Source: Streptomyces aurantiacus
Lineage (GTDB): Bacteria; Actinomycetota; Actinomycetes; Streptomycetales; Streptomycetaceae
DNA length: 64,000 bases
Direction: 5' to 3'
Assembly: GCF_001418335.1 (NCBI RefSeq)
Contig: NZ_LIPP01000004.1
Span: 1-64,000, forward strand
Shown here: positions 1 to 7,474 of the stretch, one piece after another
How the letters are laid out: the number at the start of each line of letters is the position of its first letter
Position numbering within the stretch: the stretch's first letter is position 1
The notes under the pieces: model-generated
Databases searched by the model: none
What the model was told of the DNA's origin: nothing
What the model saw: only the letters and a program-made list of their open reading frames with translations
Translations under genes and position numbers: made by a program

Positions 1-728
1 AGTGCGGGGACATGCCAGGCGCCGCACACCACCGCCACGTCGTCCGCGAACTCCCTATGAGCCGCGCGCACCTGAAGGCGCATGTAGGCCTCGCGCACGA
101 GATCCCGGTCGTGTCCCCCGGTGCCGTAGACCTCCCGCAGTGCCTCCATGGCCTCGCCGAGCACGTCGAACGGTGCGAACGCGTCCCCTTCCCGCGCCCC
201 CGCTCCCGCCCCCCGGTGCTCGATCACGTCCTCCCACCACCGCTCGGGGTCGTCGTACCCGGCGGTCTCGGCGAGCACGCCGAGCGGGTCGATCCGCACG
301 GACCGATCGGCTCGATCGGGTTCGGCTTCTTCGCTCTCCCCCTCCTCGCGTCCCCAGGCGAGCGTGTGGGCGGCCGGGAGGTCGATGAAGCGGGCCGGCA
401 CCTTGTGCTCCAGGGCCCAGCGGATGGCCACCCACTCCGGTGAGAACTCGGCGAGCGGCCAGAACGCCGACCGTCCCGGCTCGTCCACGACATGCGCGAG
501 GAGCGCGACGGGCGGCCGCATGTCCTCGTCGGCGGCGAGCTCGATCAACGCGTCGGCCTCCGGCGGCCCTTCGAGGAGCACCACGCGCGGGTTCGCCTCG
601 TCGAGTGCCGCCCGTACGGCCCGCGCCGAGCCGGGCCCGTGGTGGCGCACTCCGAGCAGCAGGGGCCCGGGCGCCCGCCGGGCCCCGCTCACCGCAGCAT
701 GCTCGCTCACCTCGTCGTGCTCGCTCAC
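1..728 (-). CDS. DUF5682 family protein (N-terminal part, cut by window edge)
   Basis: The reading frame is open from a GTG at 728 to the window edge, so about 242 N-terminal residues are visible. The motif GVRHHGPGSAR near residue 30, followed by VVLLEGPPEAD, is the hallmark I associate with DUF5682 proteins, which accompany MoxR ATPases and von Willebrand A proteins in actinobacteria. The biochemical function is unknown. The GTG start overlaps the stop of the MoxR gene (GTGA), which suggests translational coupling and one transcript with it. A second GTG lies 18 bases further in. I chose the outer one because of the overlap. A vWA gene would be expected just outside the window. Confidence 0.75.
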   Translation of the reverse strand, partial: MSEHDEVSEHAAVSGARRAPGPLLLGVRHHGPGSARAVRAALDEANPRVVLLEGPPEADALIELAADEDMRPPVALLAHVVDEPGRSAFWPLAEFSPEWVAIRWALEHKVPARFIDLPAAHTLAWGREEGESEEAEPDRADRSVRIDPLGVLAETAGYDDPERWWEDVIEHRGAGAGAREGDAFAPFDVLGEAMEALREVYGTGGHDRDLVREAYMRLQVRAAHREFADDVAVVCGAWHVPA

Positions 729-1921
729 GCGCTCACCTCCCGGCACGCCCGGTAGAAGTCCTTCCAGCCGTCGCGCTCGCGGACGACCGCCTCCAGATAC
801 TCCTGCCAGATGACACGGTCGGCCGCCGGGTCGCGGACGACGGCGCCGAGGATGCCCGCGGCGACGTCACCGGCGCGCAGGACGCCGTCCCCGAAGTGGG
901 CCGCCAGGGCGAGGCCGTTGGTGACGACGGAGATCGCCTCGGCGGTGGACAGCGTGCCGCTGGGCGACTTGAGCTTCGTACGACCGTCGGCGGTGACGCC
1001 GTCGCGCAGCTCGCGGAAGACGGTGACGACGCGGCGGATCTCGTCGACGCCGTCGGGCACGGCGGGCAGGTCCAGGGACCGGCCGATCTGGTCGACCCGG
1101 CGCGAGACGATGTCGACCTCGGCGTCGGCGCTCTCCGGCAGGGGCAGGACCACCGTGTTGAAGCGGCGGCGCAGGGCGCTCGACAGGTCGTTCACCCCGC
1201 GGTCGCGGTCGTTGGCCGTCGCGATCAGGTTGAAGCCCCGCACGGCCTGCACCTCCGAGCCCAACTCCGGTATGGGCAGGCTCTTCTCGGACAGGATCGT
1301 GATGAGCGAGTCCTGTACGTCGGCGGGGATGCGGGTCAGCTCCTCGACCCGGGCCGTCATTCCCTCGGCCATCGCCCGCATGACCGGGCTGGGCACGAGC
1401 GCGTCGCGGCTCGGGCCGTGCGCAAGCAGCTGCGCGTAGTTCCACCCGTACCGGATCGCCTCCTCCGGTGTGCCGGCCGTGCCCTGCACGAGAAGTGTGG
1501 AGTCGCCGCTGACCGCCGCGGCCAGATGCTCGGACACCCAGGTTTTCGCCGTGCCGGGCACGCCGAGCAGGAGCAGCGCCCGGTCGGTGGCGAGCGTGGT
1601 GACAGCGACCTCGACGATGCGGCGCGGGCCCACGTACTTCGGTGTGATCACCGTGCCGTCCGGCAGCATGCCGCCGAGCAGGTACGTGGCGACGGCCCAG
1701 GGGGACATCCGCCAGCGGGCGGGCCGCGGGCGGTCGTCCTGCGCGGCCAGCGCGGCGAGCTCGACGGCGAACGCGTCCTCGGCGTGCGGCCGCAGCTCCT
1801 CGCCCTTGTCCTGCTTGTCCTGCTTGTCCTGCGCGACCGAGGATGCGGGCGCGGGCGCGGACTGGTGGTGGTTCGGGTCGACGGACGTCGGGTCCACGGA
1901 CACGGACATGGGCACGGACAT
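725..1921 (-). CDS. MoxR-type AAA+ ATPase
   Basis: This 398-residue protein has a Walker A motif GVPGTAKT near residue 120, sensor-1 LIATAND and an arginine-finger region ALRRRF, typical of MoxR AAA+ ATPases. These act as chaperone-like remodelling machines, often with vWA partners. Where MoxR proteins usually have Asp-Glu in Walker B, this one reads RVEELTRIP, so the first acid is Glu. I chose the ATG at 1921 because AAGGGGGACC lies just upstream. The frame extends to 1987 but that extension runs through the promoter. The N-terminus is Asp/Pro/His-rich with a repeated QDKQDK. It is the first gene of a leftward pair with DUF5682. Confidence 0.85.
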   Translation of the reverse strand: MSVPMSVSVDPTSVDPNHHQSAPAPASSVAQDKQDKQDKGEELRPHAEDAFAVELAALAAQDDRPRPARWRMSPWAVATYLLGGMLPDGTVITPKYVGPRRIVEVAVTTLATDRALLLLGVPGTAKTWVSEHLAAAVSGDSTLLVQGTAGTPEEAIRYGWNYAQLLAHGPSRDALVPSPVMRAMAEGMTARVEELTRIPADVQDSLITILSEKSLPIPELGSEVQAVRGFNLIATANDRDRGVNDLSSALRRRFNTVVLPLPESADAEVDIVSRRVDQIGRSLDLPAVPDGVDEIRRVVTVFRELRDGVTADGRTKLKSPSGTLSTAEAISVVTNGLALAAHFGDGVLRAGDVAAGILGAVVRDPAADRVIWQEYLEAVVRERDGWKDFYRACREVSA

Positions 1922-1964
1922 GGAGCGGTCCCCCTTGCGGCTCGGCCGGTTCGGATCTGGTTCC

Positions 1965-2054
1965 ACCGTGCACCACGCCACTGACAATCACTCTGACCTG
2001 CACAAACACGCTCGGCGCAGTCGATTGTCAGTGGTGGGACCTACCTTCGATTGC
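1965..2054. promoter_or_regulatory. Divergent promoter region with inverted TTGTCAGTG elements
   Basis: A 12-base inverted repeat (CCACTGACAATC at 1978-1989, GATTGTCAGTGG at 2023-2034) carries TTGTCAGTG on each strand. Rightward, TTGTCAGTG (2025-2033) is followed after exactly 8 bases by TACCTT (2042-2047). This fits the tTGTCRgtg-N8-TAnnnT consensus of actinobacterial LexA-independent DNA-damage promoters. The ATG of the SWIM gene lies 7 bases after TACCTT, so that mRNA is probably leaderless. Leftward, the same element is followed after 8 bases by CACGGT, a poorer -10. Damage control is an inference from the motif. Confidence 0.7.
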
Positions 2055-3410
2055 ATGACTCAGCAGGGGGTGCGCTGGACTGCGGATCAGGTGCTGGCAC
2101 TGGCGCCTGACACCGCGTCACGCAAGGCGGGCAGCAAGCTCGGCGCGGCAGGGCCGTGGTCTGAGGCGGGCAGTTCTGACGAGGGGACGGTGTGGGGGCT
2201 GTGCAGGGGAAGCGGCAGCAAGCCGTATCGGACGGTGATCGACATCGCGGACTCGACCGGGCCCGCGTACAAGTGCAGTTGCCCGAGCCGCAAGTTCCCG
2301 TGCAAGCACGCGCTGGGGCTGCTGCTGCTCTGGGCCGGCGAGGACGGCACGGTGCCGCGGGGGCAGGCGCCGGACTGGGCGGACGAGTGGATCGAGGACC
2401 GGAGGAAGCGAGCGGACGACAAGCGGGCGGCGGCGAGCGCGGCCGGTTCCGCGCCCGCGGGTGATCCGGAGGCGGCGCGGCGCAGGGCGGAGCGGCGAGC
2501 CGAGTGGATCACCGCGGGGGCGGCGGAGCTGGAGCAGCGGCTGACCGATCTGCTGCGAGGCGGTCTGGCCTCGGCGGAACAGGCGGGGTACGGGCTGTGG
2601 GAGGAGACAGCGGCCCGCATGGTCGACGCGCAGGCGCCGGGACTTGCCGCGCGGGTGCGGGAGTTGGGGGCGATACCGTCGTCCGGCCCCGGCTGGCCGG
2701 TGCGGCTGCTTGAGGAGTGCGCGCTGCTCCACCTTCTCGACCAGGGGTGGCTGCGCCGTGACGTGCTGCCCGGCGGCCTGGCCGCGACGGTCCGTTCCCG
2801 GATCGGGCTGCCCGGCTCGGCGGACGGTCCGCCGGTGCGCGACCAGTGGCTGGTCCTGGCCCAGTACGACACCGCGGACAGCCGGCTGACGACTCGCCGT
2901 ATCTGGCTGTACGGGGCCGAGTCGGGGCGTACGGTCCTGGTCCTTTCCTACGGGGCCGCCGGGCGTGCGCCGGAGCTGGTGTTGCCCGTCGGGCTGACGC
3001 TCGACGCGGAGGTGTCGGCATATCCGGGTGCCGGGCAGTCGCGGGTGGCGCTGGGCGAGCGGTTCGCCGCTCCGGCGCCCACGGGGTTCCGGCCGCCCGG
3101 AGTGGGCGTGGCGCGGGCCGTGGCCCAGTACGGCGAGGCGCTCCGGGACGATCCGTGGCTGGAGTCCCGGCCCGTGACGCTCGGCCGCGTCATACCGACT
3201 CCGGACGGCGACGACTGGCAGCTGGCGGACGCCGACGGAGAACTCGCCCTGCCGCTCGCTCCGCCCGCCCGGTCCCGCTCCGGTCTGTGGCGTCTGGTCG
3301 CGCTCTCCGGCGGCGCGCCGCTGACGGTGTTCGGGGAGTGCGGTCACCGCGGCTTCTCCCCCCTCGCGGCGTGGCCGGAGGGCCGGGGCGAGGCAGTGCC
3401 CCTGTGCTGA
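2055..3410 (+). CDS. SWIM zinc-finger protein
   Basis: This 451-residue protein carries a CxC-x6-CxH zinc-binding SWIM motif (C74, C76, C83, H85, within YKCSCPSRKFPCKH). SWIM domains bind DNA or protein and occur with MoxR and SNF2 systems. The rest is Ala/Arg/Glu-rich then globular, and I recognise no enzyme motif in it. The ATG at 2055 lies 7 bases after a -10 box, so leaderless initiation is likely. The longer frame upstream is an artefact of the promoter. It is followed after 46 bases by the DUF5691 gene on the same strand, and it faces the MoxR gene. The job inside the module is unknown. Confidence 0.85.
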   Translation: MTQQGVRWTADQVLALAPDTASRKAGSKLGAAGPWSEAGSSDEGTVWGLCRGSGSKPYRTVIDIADSTGPAYKCSCPSRKFPCKHALGLLLLWAGEDGTVPRGQAPDWADEWIEDRRKRADDKRAAASAAGSAPAGDPEAARRRAERRAEWITAGAAELEQRLTDLLRGGLASAEQAGYGLWEETAARMVDAQAPGLAARVRELGAIPSSGPGWPVRLLEECALLHLLDQGWLRRDVLPGGLAATVRSRIGLPGSADGPPVRDQWLVLAQYDTADSRLTTRRIWLYGAESGRTVLVLSYGAAGRAPELVLPVGLTLDAEVSAYPGAGQSRVALGERFAAPAPTGFRPPGVGVARAVAQYGEALRDDPWLESRPVTLGRVIPTPDGDDWQLADADGELALPLAPPARSRSGLWRLVALSGGAPLTVFGECGHRGFSPLAAWPEGRGEAVPLC

Positions 3411-3456
3411 AGCCACCCTGCCCCGCGCTCCCCACCTCCCGATGAAAGGGACACGC

Positions 3457-5100
3457 ATGATGAACGAAACGGCCGTGCCCGGCACCCCCGCTGCCACGAA
3501 GACGCCGCCCGACGGGAACCGTTGGGAGGAGCTCGTGACCGTGGCGCTGCTGGGGACCGCACGGCGTACGCCGTCGGGGATGACGGCCCGGCGCGACGCA
3601 CCGACGGCGCTGCTGGACGCGGCGGCCGTGGAGACCGTACGGCGCAGGGCCGGGATGCGGCCGGGGCGGGCGGCGGCCCGGATCGAGCCGGCGGCGGAGG
3701 ATTCCCGTCCCGCGCTGCCGTCGGCGGCGGCGCGCAGGCTGACGATGCTGCTCGCCGACCGGCCGGGGGCGGGGAGCGGCGGCCGCAGGGGGACGACCCC
3801 CGATCTCATGGAGCTGCTGCCGCAGTGGCTCGCCACGGCGAACCGGCACGGTTTCGCGGCTCCCGCACCGGCACTGCCCGCCCTGCTGGACGCGGCCCGG
3901 GGGCGTACGGACATCCGGCCTGCGGTGCTGGCGTTCGCGGGACCGCGCGCACTGTGGCTGGCCCGGCTGAACGCGGACTGGCGGTTTGCGCTGCGCGCGG
4001 CGCCGGGCGGTGGTGCGGCCCTGCCCGGGCCCGAGGAGCCGGAGCGGATGCGTGAGTTGTGGGAGGAGGGGCTGTTCGCCGAGCGGGTCGCGCTCCTCGC
4101 GGCGGTACGGGGGCGGGACGCCGGAGCCGCGCGGGACCTGCTCACCACGACGTGGGCTTCGGAGCGGGCCGAGGACCGGCTGATGTTCCTCGACTCGTTG
4201 CGGACGGGGCTGTGCGCGGCGGACGAGCCGTTCCTGGAGCAGGCGTTGGCCGACCGGAGCCGCAATGTGCGGTCCACGGCGGCGGAACTGCTGTCCGCGC
4301 TGCCCGCCTCGGCACTCGCGGGGCGGATGGCGGAGCGAGCGGGGTCCTGCGTCGCGGTCGACCATACGCGCGGCACGCCGACGATAGTGGTGGAGGCGCC
4401 GCACGAATGCGATCCCGGCATGGAGCGGGACGGCGTGGTGGCCAAGGCTCCGGCCAGGCGTGGTGAACGGTCGTGGTGGCTGGGTCAGTTGGTGGACGCG
4501 GCGCCGCTCGGCACCTGGTCACGGCGGCTCGGGGGACGTACGCCGGAGGAGATCGTGGCGCTGCCCGTGGCCGACGACTGGCGGGACGAACTGCATGCCG
4601 CGTGGTGCAGGGCGGCGGTGCGGCAGCGTGATCCTTCCTGGTCAAGAGCGCTGCTGGGGACACCGGCGGTGCCCGAGGCGGGCGGGCCCGGCGCGATGTC
4701 CCTGGCCGAGCGGGCGAAGCTGCTCAGCACGCTGGGGGCCGCGGAGCGGGCCGAGTGGGTGGCGGGATTCATAGCCGTGCACGGACTGTCCGAGGCGTTC
4801 CAACTGCTCGGGGTGTGCGCGGTGCCGTGGGCCGGCCCGTTGGGCCGGGCTGTGGTGGACGCGCTCAACATCGCACGGGACGCGGGGAGTTACCCATGGA
4901 GTTTCAGCGGAGTCATGGGACTGGCCGAACGCTGCCTGGACCCGGCGGAGGCCATCCGCCTCGAAGCACTCACCGCGGTCCCCGACGAACCGGAGCACGC
5001 GGCACCGGGCGCCGGCGGCTACTGGGCCGAGTCCTTCCAACGCCTGCTCACCACACTCCGCCTACGCGCAACAATCCAAACAGAACTCACACCCCCGTAA
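3457..5100 (+). CDS. DUF5691 family protein
   Basis: This is a 547-residue protein. The N-terminal WEELVTVALLGTARRTP and the general make-up match the DUF5691 proteins found beside SWIM and MoxR genes. The middle, around DRSRNVRSTAAELLSALP, looks like a helical HEAT-type repeat, so a scaffold role is possible. No catalytic motif is visible. AAAGGGA at 3445-3451 points to the ATG at 3457, and a second ATG follows directly. The ATG at 3442 lies before the ribosome site and was rejected. It is probably cotranscribed with the SWIM gene from the damage-type promoter. Confidence 0.75.
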   Translation: MMNETAVPGTPAATKTPPDGNRWEELVTVALLGTARRTPSGMTARRDAPTALLDAAAVETVRRRAGMRPGRAAARIEPAAEDSRPALPSAAARRLTMLLADRPGAGSGGRRGTTPDLMELLPQWLATANRHGFAAPAPALPALLDAARGRTDIRPAVLAFAGPRALWLARLNADWRFALRAAPGGGAALPGPEEPERMRELWEEGLFAERVALLAAVRGRDAGAARDLLTTTWASERAEDRLMFLDSLRTGLCAADEPFLEQALADRSRNVRSTAAELLSALPASALAGRMAERAGSCVAVDHTRGTPTIVVEAPHECDPGMERDGVVAKAPARRGERSWWLGQLVDAAPLGTWSRRLGGRTPEEIVALPVADDWRDELHAAWCRAAVRQRDPSWSRALLGTPAVPEAGGPGAMSLAERAKLLSTLGAAERAEWVAGFIAVHGLSEAFQLLGVCAVPWAGPLGRAVVDALNIARDAGSYPWSFSGVMGLAERCLDPAEAIRLEALTAVPDEPEHAAPGAGGYWAESFQRLLTTLRLRATIQTELTPP

Positions 5101-5168
5101 CCCCACCCCACCCCACCAACGACACCGTCTCGCCAGAGCCGCGCGGGCTTCCGGCCAGGGGCACGGCT

Positions 5169-5297
5169 TCCAGGGACGCGGGGAACGGCGCCGTCTTCCA
5201 GGGGCGCGGGGAACGGCGCGATCTTTGTCTTTGAGGGGCGCGGGGAACTGCGCGATCTTTGTCTTTCAGGGGCGCGGGGAACTGCGCGACCAGCCAC
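5169..5297. repeat. Tandem array of four GGGGCGCGGGGAACTGCGCG-type units
   Basis: Four copies of a GC-rich unit start at about 5171, 5199, 5233 and 5267. The last three are spaced 34 bases apart and the first gap is 28. The linkers between the last copies repeat ATCTTTGTCTTT. Similar single copies occur at 23800, 41905, 43899 and 52589, so this is a dispersed intergenic family. It lies between two converging genes. Confidence 0.85.
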
Positions 5298-5339
5298 AGG
5301 CAACCCGCACCCAACAAACCACCCCACCCCGGCGGAGCC

Positions 5340-5750
5340 CTACACCGACTGCCCCACATTCACCCGCACCCAGTCCACCACAGACGTCGTCGTCGCCCCA
5401 GGCGTAAAGATCTCAGCCACACCCATCTCCTTGAGCGGCGCGATATCCGCCTCAGGAATGATCCCCCCACCGAACACCTTGATGTCCTCCGCATCACGCT
5501 CCTTCAGGAGCTCAAGAACCGCGGCGAACAACGTGTTGTGCGCGCCCGACAAGATGGAGAGACCGATCGCGTCGGCGTCCTCCTGGATCGCCGTGCCCAC
5601 GATCTGCTCGGGCGTCTGGTGAAGACCGGTGTAGATGACCTCCATACCCGCGTCCCGCAGAGCCCGCGCGATCACCTTCGCCCCGCGATCGTGTCCGTCG
5701 AGCCCCGGCTTGGCCACCACCACACGGATCGGACCGGCTGCCACACCCAT
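5340..5750 (-). CDS. icmB: Isobutyryl-CoA mutase small (B12-binding) subunit
   Basis: This 136-residue protein is a complete stand-alone cobalamin-binding domain. It has the DGHDRG motif (the His is the lower cobalt ligand), GLSILSGAH and FGGGIIP, in the order and spacing of the B12 domain. Its length and sequence closely match what I recall of Streptomyces IcmB. IcmB pairs with a separate IcmA catalytic subunit to interconvert isobutyryl-CoA and n-butyryl-CoA, feeding polyketide precursor supply. No icmA is in this window. The start at 5750 is fixed by GGAGG 6 bases upstream; the ATG at 5762 overlaps that site. A B12 subunit of another acyl-CoA mutase is the main alternative. Confidence 0.85.
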   Translation of the reverse strand: MGVAAGPIRVVVAKPGLDGHDRGAKVIARALRDAGMEVIYTGLHQTPEQIVGTAIQEDADAIGLSILSGAHNTLFAAVLELLKERDAEDIKVFGGGIIPEADIAPLKEMGVAEIFTPGATTTSVVDWVRVNVGQSV

Positions 5751-6220
5751 CACTGCCTCCATGAACCGACTACACCGATCTCTGTCGAGCGACGGCGGCC
5801 ACCGACCACCGCTCCGAACCTATGCGGACATGCCCGACACAGCCACCCCGCACCGCGCGGTCCGGAGAAGTGAACGAGCGTTATCCGCAGCATCCCGCAA
5901 CCGGCAGTTTCGGGGCGGAGACCGAGGGGGAAATCACACGGTGGGACAAGTTCGCAGCGCACCGATCCCGCGCACCACGACACACGGTTCGCACCCGGGA
6001 CGAGCGCAAGGGAAACCGCTACGAGGTCTCCGCGCCTCCGCGCCGTCAGCCGCGCGACGGGGTGGTGCGGCGCATCGGCTATCGCACGACGACGGGCACC
6101 CCGTCGCTCCACCGGTGTCACCCACGCCGTACGTGCACCGTCGCCGTCCTCGCCATCGGCTTCCCACGAGGGCACACGGGGGACAGAGGGGTCCTGCCGT
6201 GCGCCGACGGGAGGTCGGCC
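5751..6220. other. Intergenic region, no convincing gene
   Basis: About 470 bases lie between icmB and the lipase. The lipase frame extends back to 5822, but the extension has no ribosome site and an unnatural Arg/Thr/Pro composition. Promoters for both flanking genes must lie here. I could not place one with confidence. Confidence 0.5.
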
Positions 6221-7195
6221 ATGCAGGTCACCAGGGCGCTACCGCCCCTTCTTCCACTCTGCCGGCACCTGCTCCCCGCCAGACTGGCCGGACTCTCACT
6301 GACCCTGCTGAAGGCGACGGCCCTGGAGATCGCCATCCTCGCCGGCCACCTCGTCCTCTATCCCTCCGGCATCACCCCGGAGCGCCGCCCGTCCCCGTCC
6401 CCAGTCCCGGCCCAGCCCCTGACCGACCTGTCCGACCCGGCAGACCTGTCCGACCCGGCCACCTCGGCCCTCGACACGGAGAGCACCGCCGAGGCAATCC
6501 GGCTGCCCACCCCGGACAGGCCCCCGGTCGTCCTGCTGCACGGCTTCATAGACAACCGCTCGGTCTTCGTGCTGCTGCGCCGTTCCCTGACCCAGCACGG
6601 CCGGCAGCAGATCGAGTCGCTCAACTACTCCCCGCTGACCTGTGACATACGGGCCGCCGCCGAGTTGCTCGGCCGGCACATCAAGGAGATCTGCGAACGC
6701 ACCGGCCACCAGGAGGTGGACATCGTCGGGCACAGCCTCGGCGGACTGATCGCGCGCTACTACGTGCAGCGCCTGGGCGGTGACATCCGCGTCCGGACCC
6801 TGGTCACCCTGGGCACACCGCACGCGGGCACGCGTGTCGTGCCGCTGCTGAACGCGCACCCGATCGTCCGGCAGATGCGCCCGGGCTCCGGCGTACTTGA
6901 GGAACTGCGCCAACCGGCCCCGCACTGCCGCACGCGGTTCGTGAGTTTCTGGAGCGACCTGGACCAGTTGATGGAACCGCTGGAAACGGCGTGCATCGAG
7001 CACCCGGATCTGCTCGTGCAGAACGTACGGGTGACCGGAATCGGACACCTCGCCCTACCGGTGCACCCGGCGGTCGCGGCGGGCATACGCCAGGCCCTGG
7101 ACACAGCGGAGGAAACCGCCCACGCCGCCACCCACGCCACCCCCCGCACCACCGCCGACACCGGCGCCCACACCGGCGCCCTGACAGTGGCGTAA
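6221..7195 (+). CDS. Alpha/beta-hydrolase, triacylglycerol lipase/esterase type
   Basis: This 324-residue protein has the oxyanion strand VVLLHGF followed by VDIVGHSLGGLIARYYVQRLGG, in which the GHSLG Ser is the nucleophile. A C-terminal GHLALPVHP supplies the likely catalytic His. It begins with a hydrophobic stretch (residues about 15-45), so it is secreted or membrane-anchored. GGGAGG lies 6 bases before the ATG at 6221. The C-terminal tail is an Ala/Thr/His-rich low-complexity stretch. The likely role is hydrolysis of lipids or esters outside the membrane. The substrate cannot be told from sequence. Confidence 0.85.
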   Translation: MQVTRALPPLLPLCRHLLPARLAGLSLTLLKATALEIAILAGHLVLYPSGITPERRPSPSPVPAQPLTDLSDPADLSDPATSALDTESTAEAIRLPTPDRPPVVLLHGFIDNRSVFVLLRRSLTQHGRQQIESLNYSPLTCDIRAAAELLGRHIKEICERTGHQEVDIVGHSLGGLIARYYVQRLGGDIRVRTLVTLGTPHAGTRVVPLLNAHPIVRQMRPGSGVLEELRQPAPHCRTRFVSFWSDLDQLMEPLETACIEHPDLLVQNVRVTGIGHLALPVHPAVAAGIRQALDTAEETAHAATHATPRTTADTGAHTGALTVA

Positions 7196-7267
7196 CCGGA
7201 AGCGGACATCCGGCGGCCATCCTCCCCGTACCGGGGCAACGGAGAGCGGCGGGAAGTGCCGTAAGCG

Positions 7268-7300
7268 GAAGCCGTATTCGGCTTCGCAGCCGTCTTTTCT
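7268..7300 (+). terminator. Hairpin with T-rich tail after the lipase gene
   Basis: GAAGCCG (7268-7274), TATT and CGGCTTC (7279-7285) form a 7-base-pair hairpin, followed by CGTCTTTTCTT. It is a plausible rho-independent terminator, 70 bases after the lipase stop. Confidence 0.5.
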
Positions 7301-7474
7301 TCGAACGCTCATCGAACACAAGGCCAAAGGTGTCCCCATCCTCCGCCGAAAGGCGGCCGAATGCCCGTTTCCCGAGAGGAGGAAACCTGCCGAAGATTGT
7401 CGCGCCCTCATACCGCCGGGTACAGTCACCGCACTGCTCTGCCAGCCCCTGTTGTCGAGGCGAAAGAGAAGTTG

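Noticed and set aside
440-1984. Long plus-strand frame opposite DUF5682 and MoxR
   Set aside because: It mirrors the real minus-strand genes and has a low-complexity Arg/Asp/Val composition; no ribosome site.
2118-4445. 775-residue minus-strand frame
   Set aside because: It is antisense to the SWIM and DUF5691 genes, whose motifs (SWIM cysteines) are on the plus strand.
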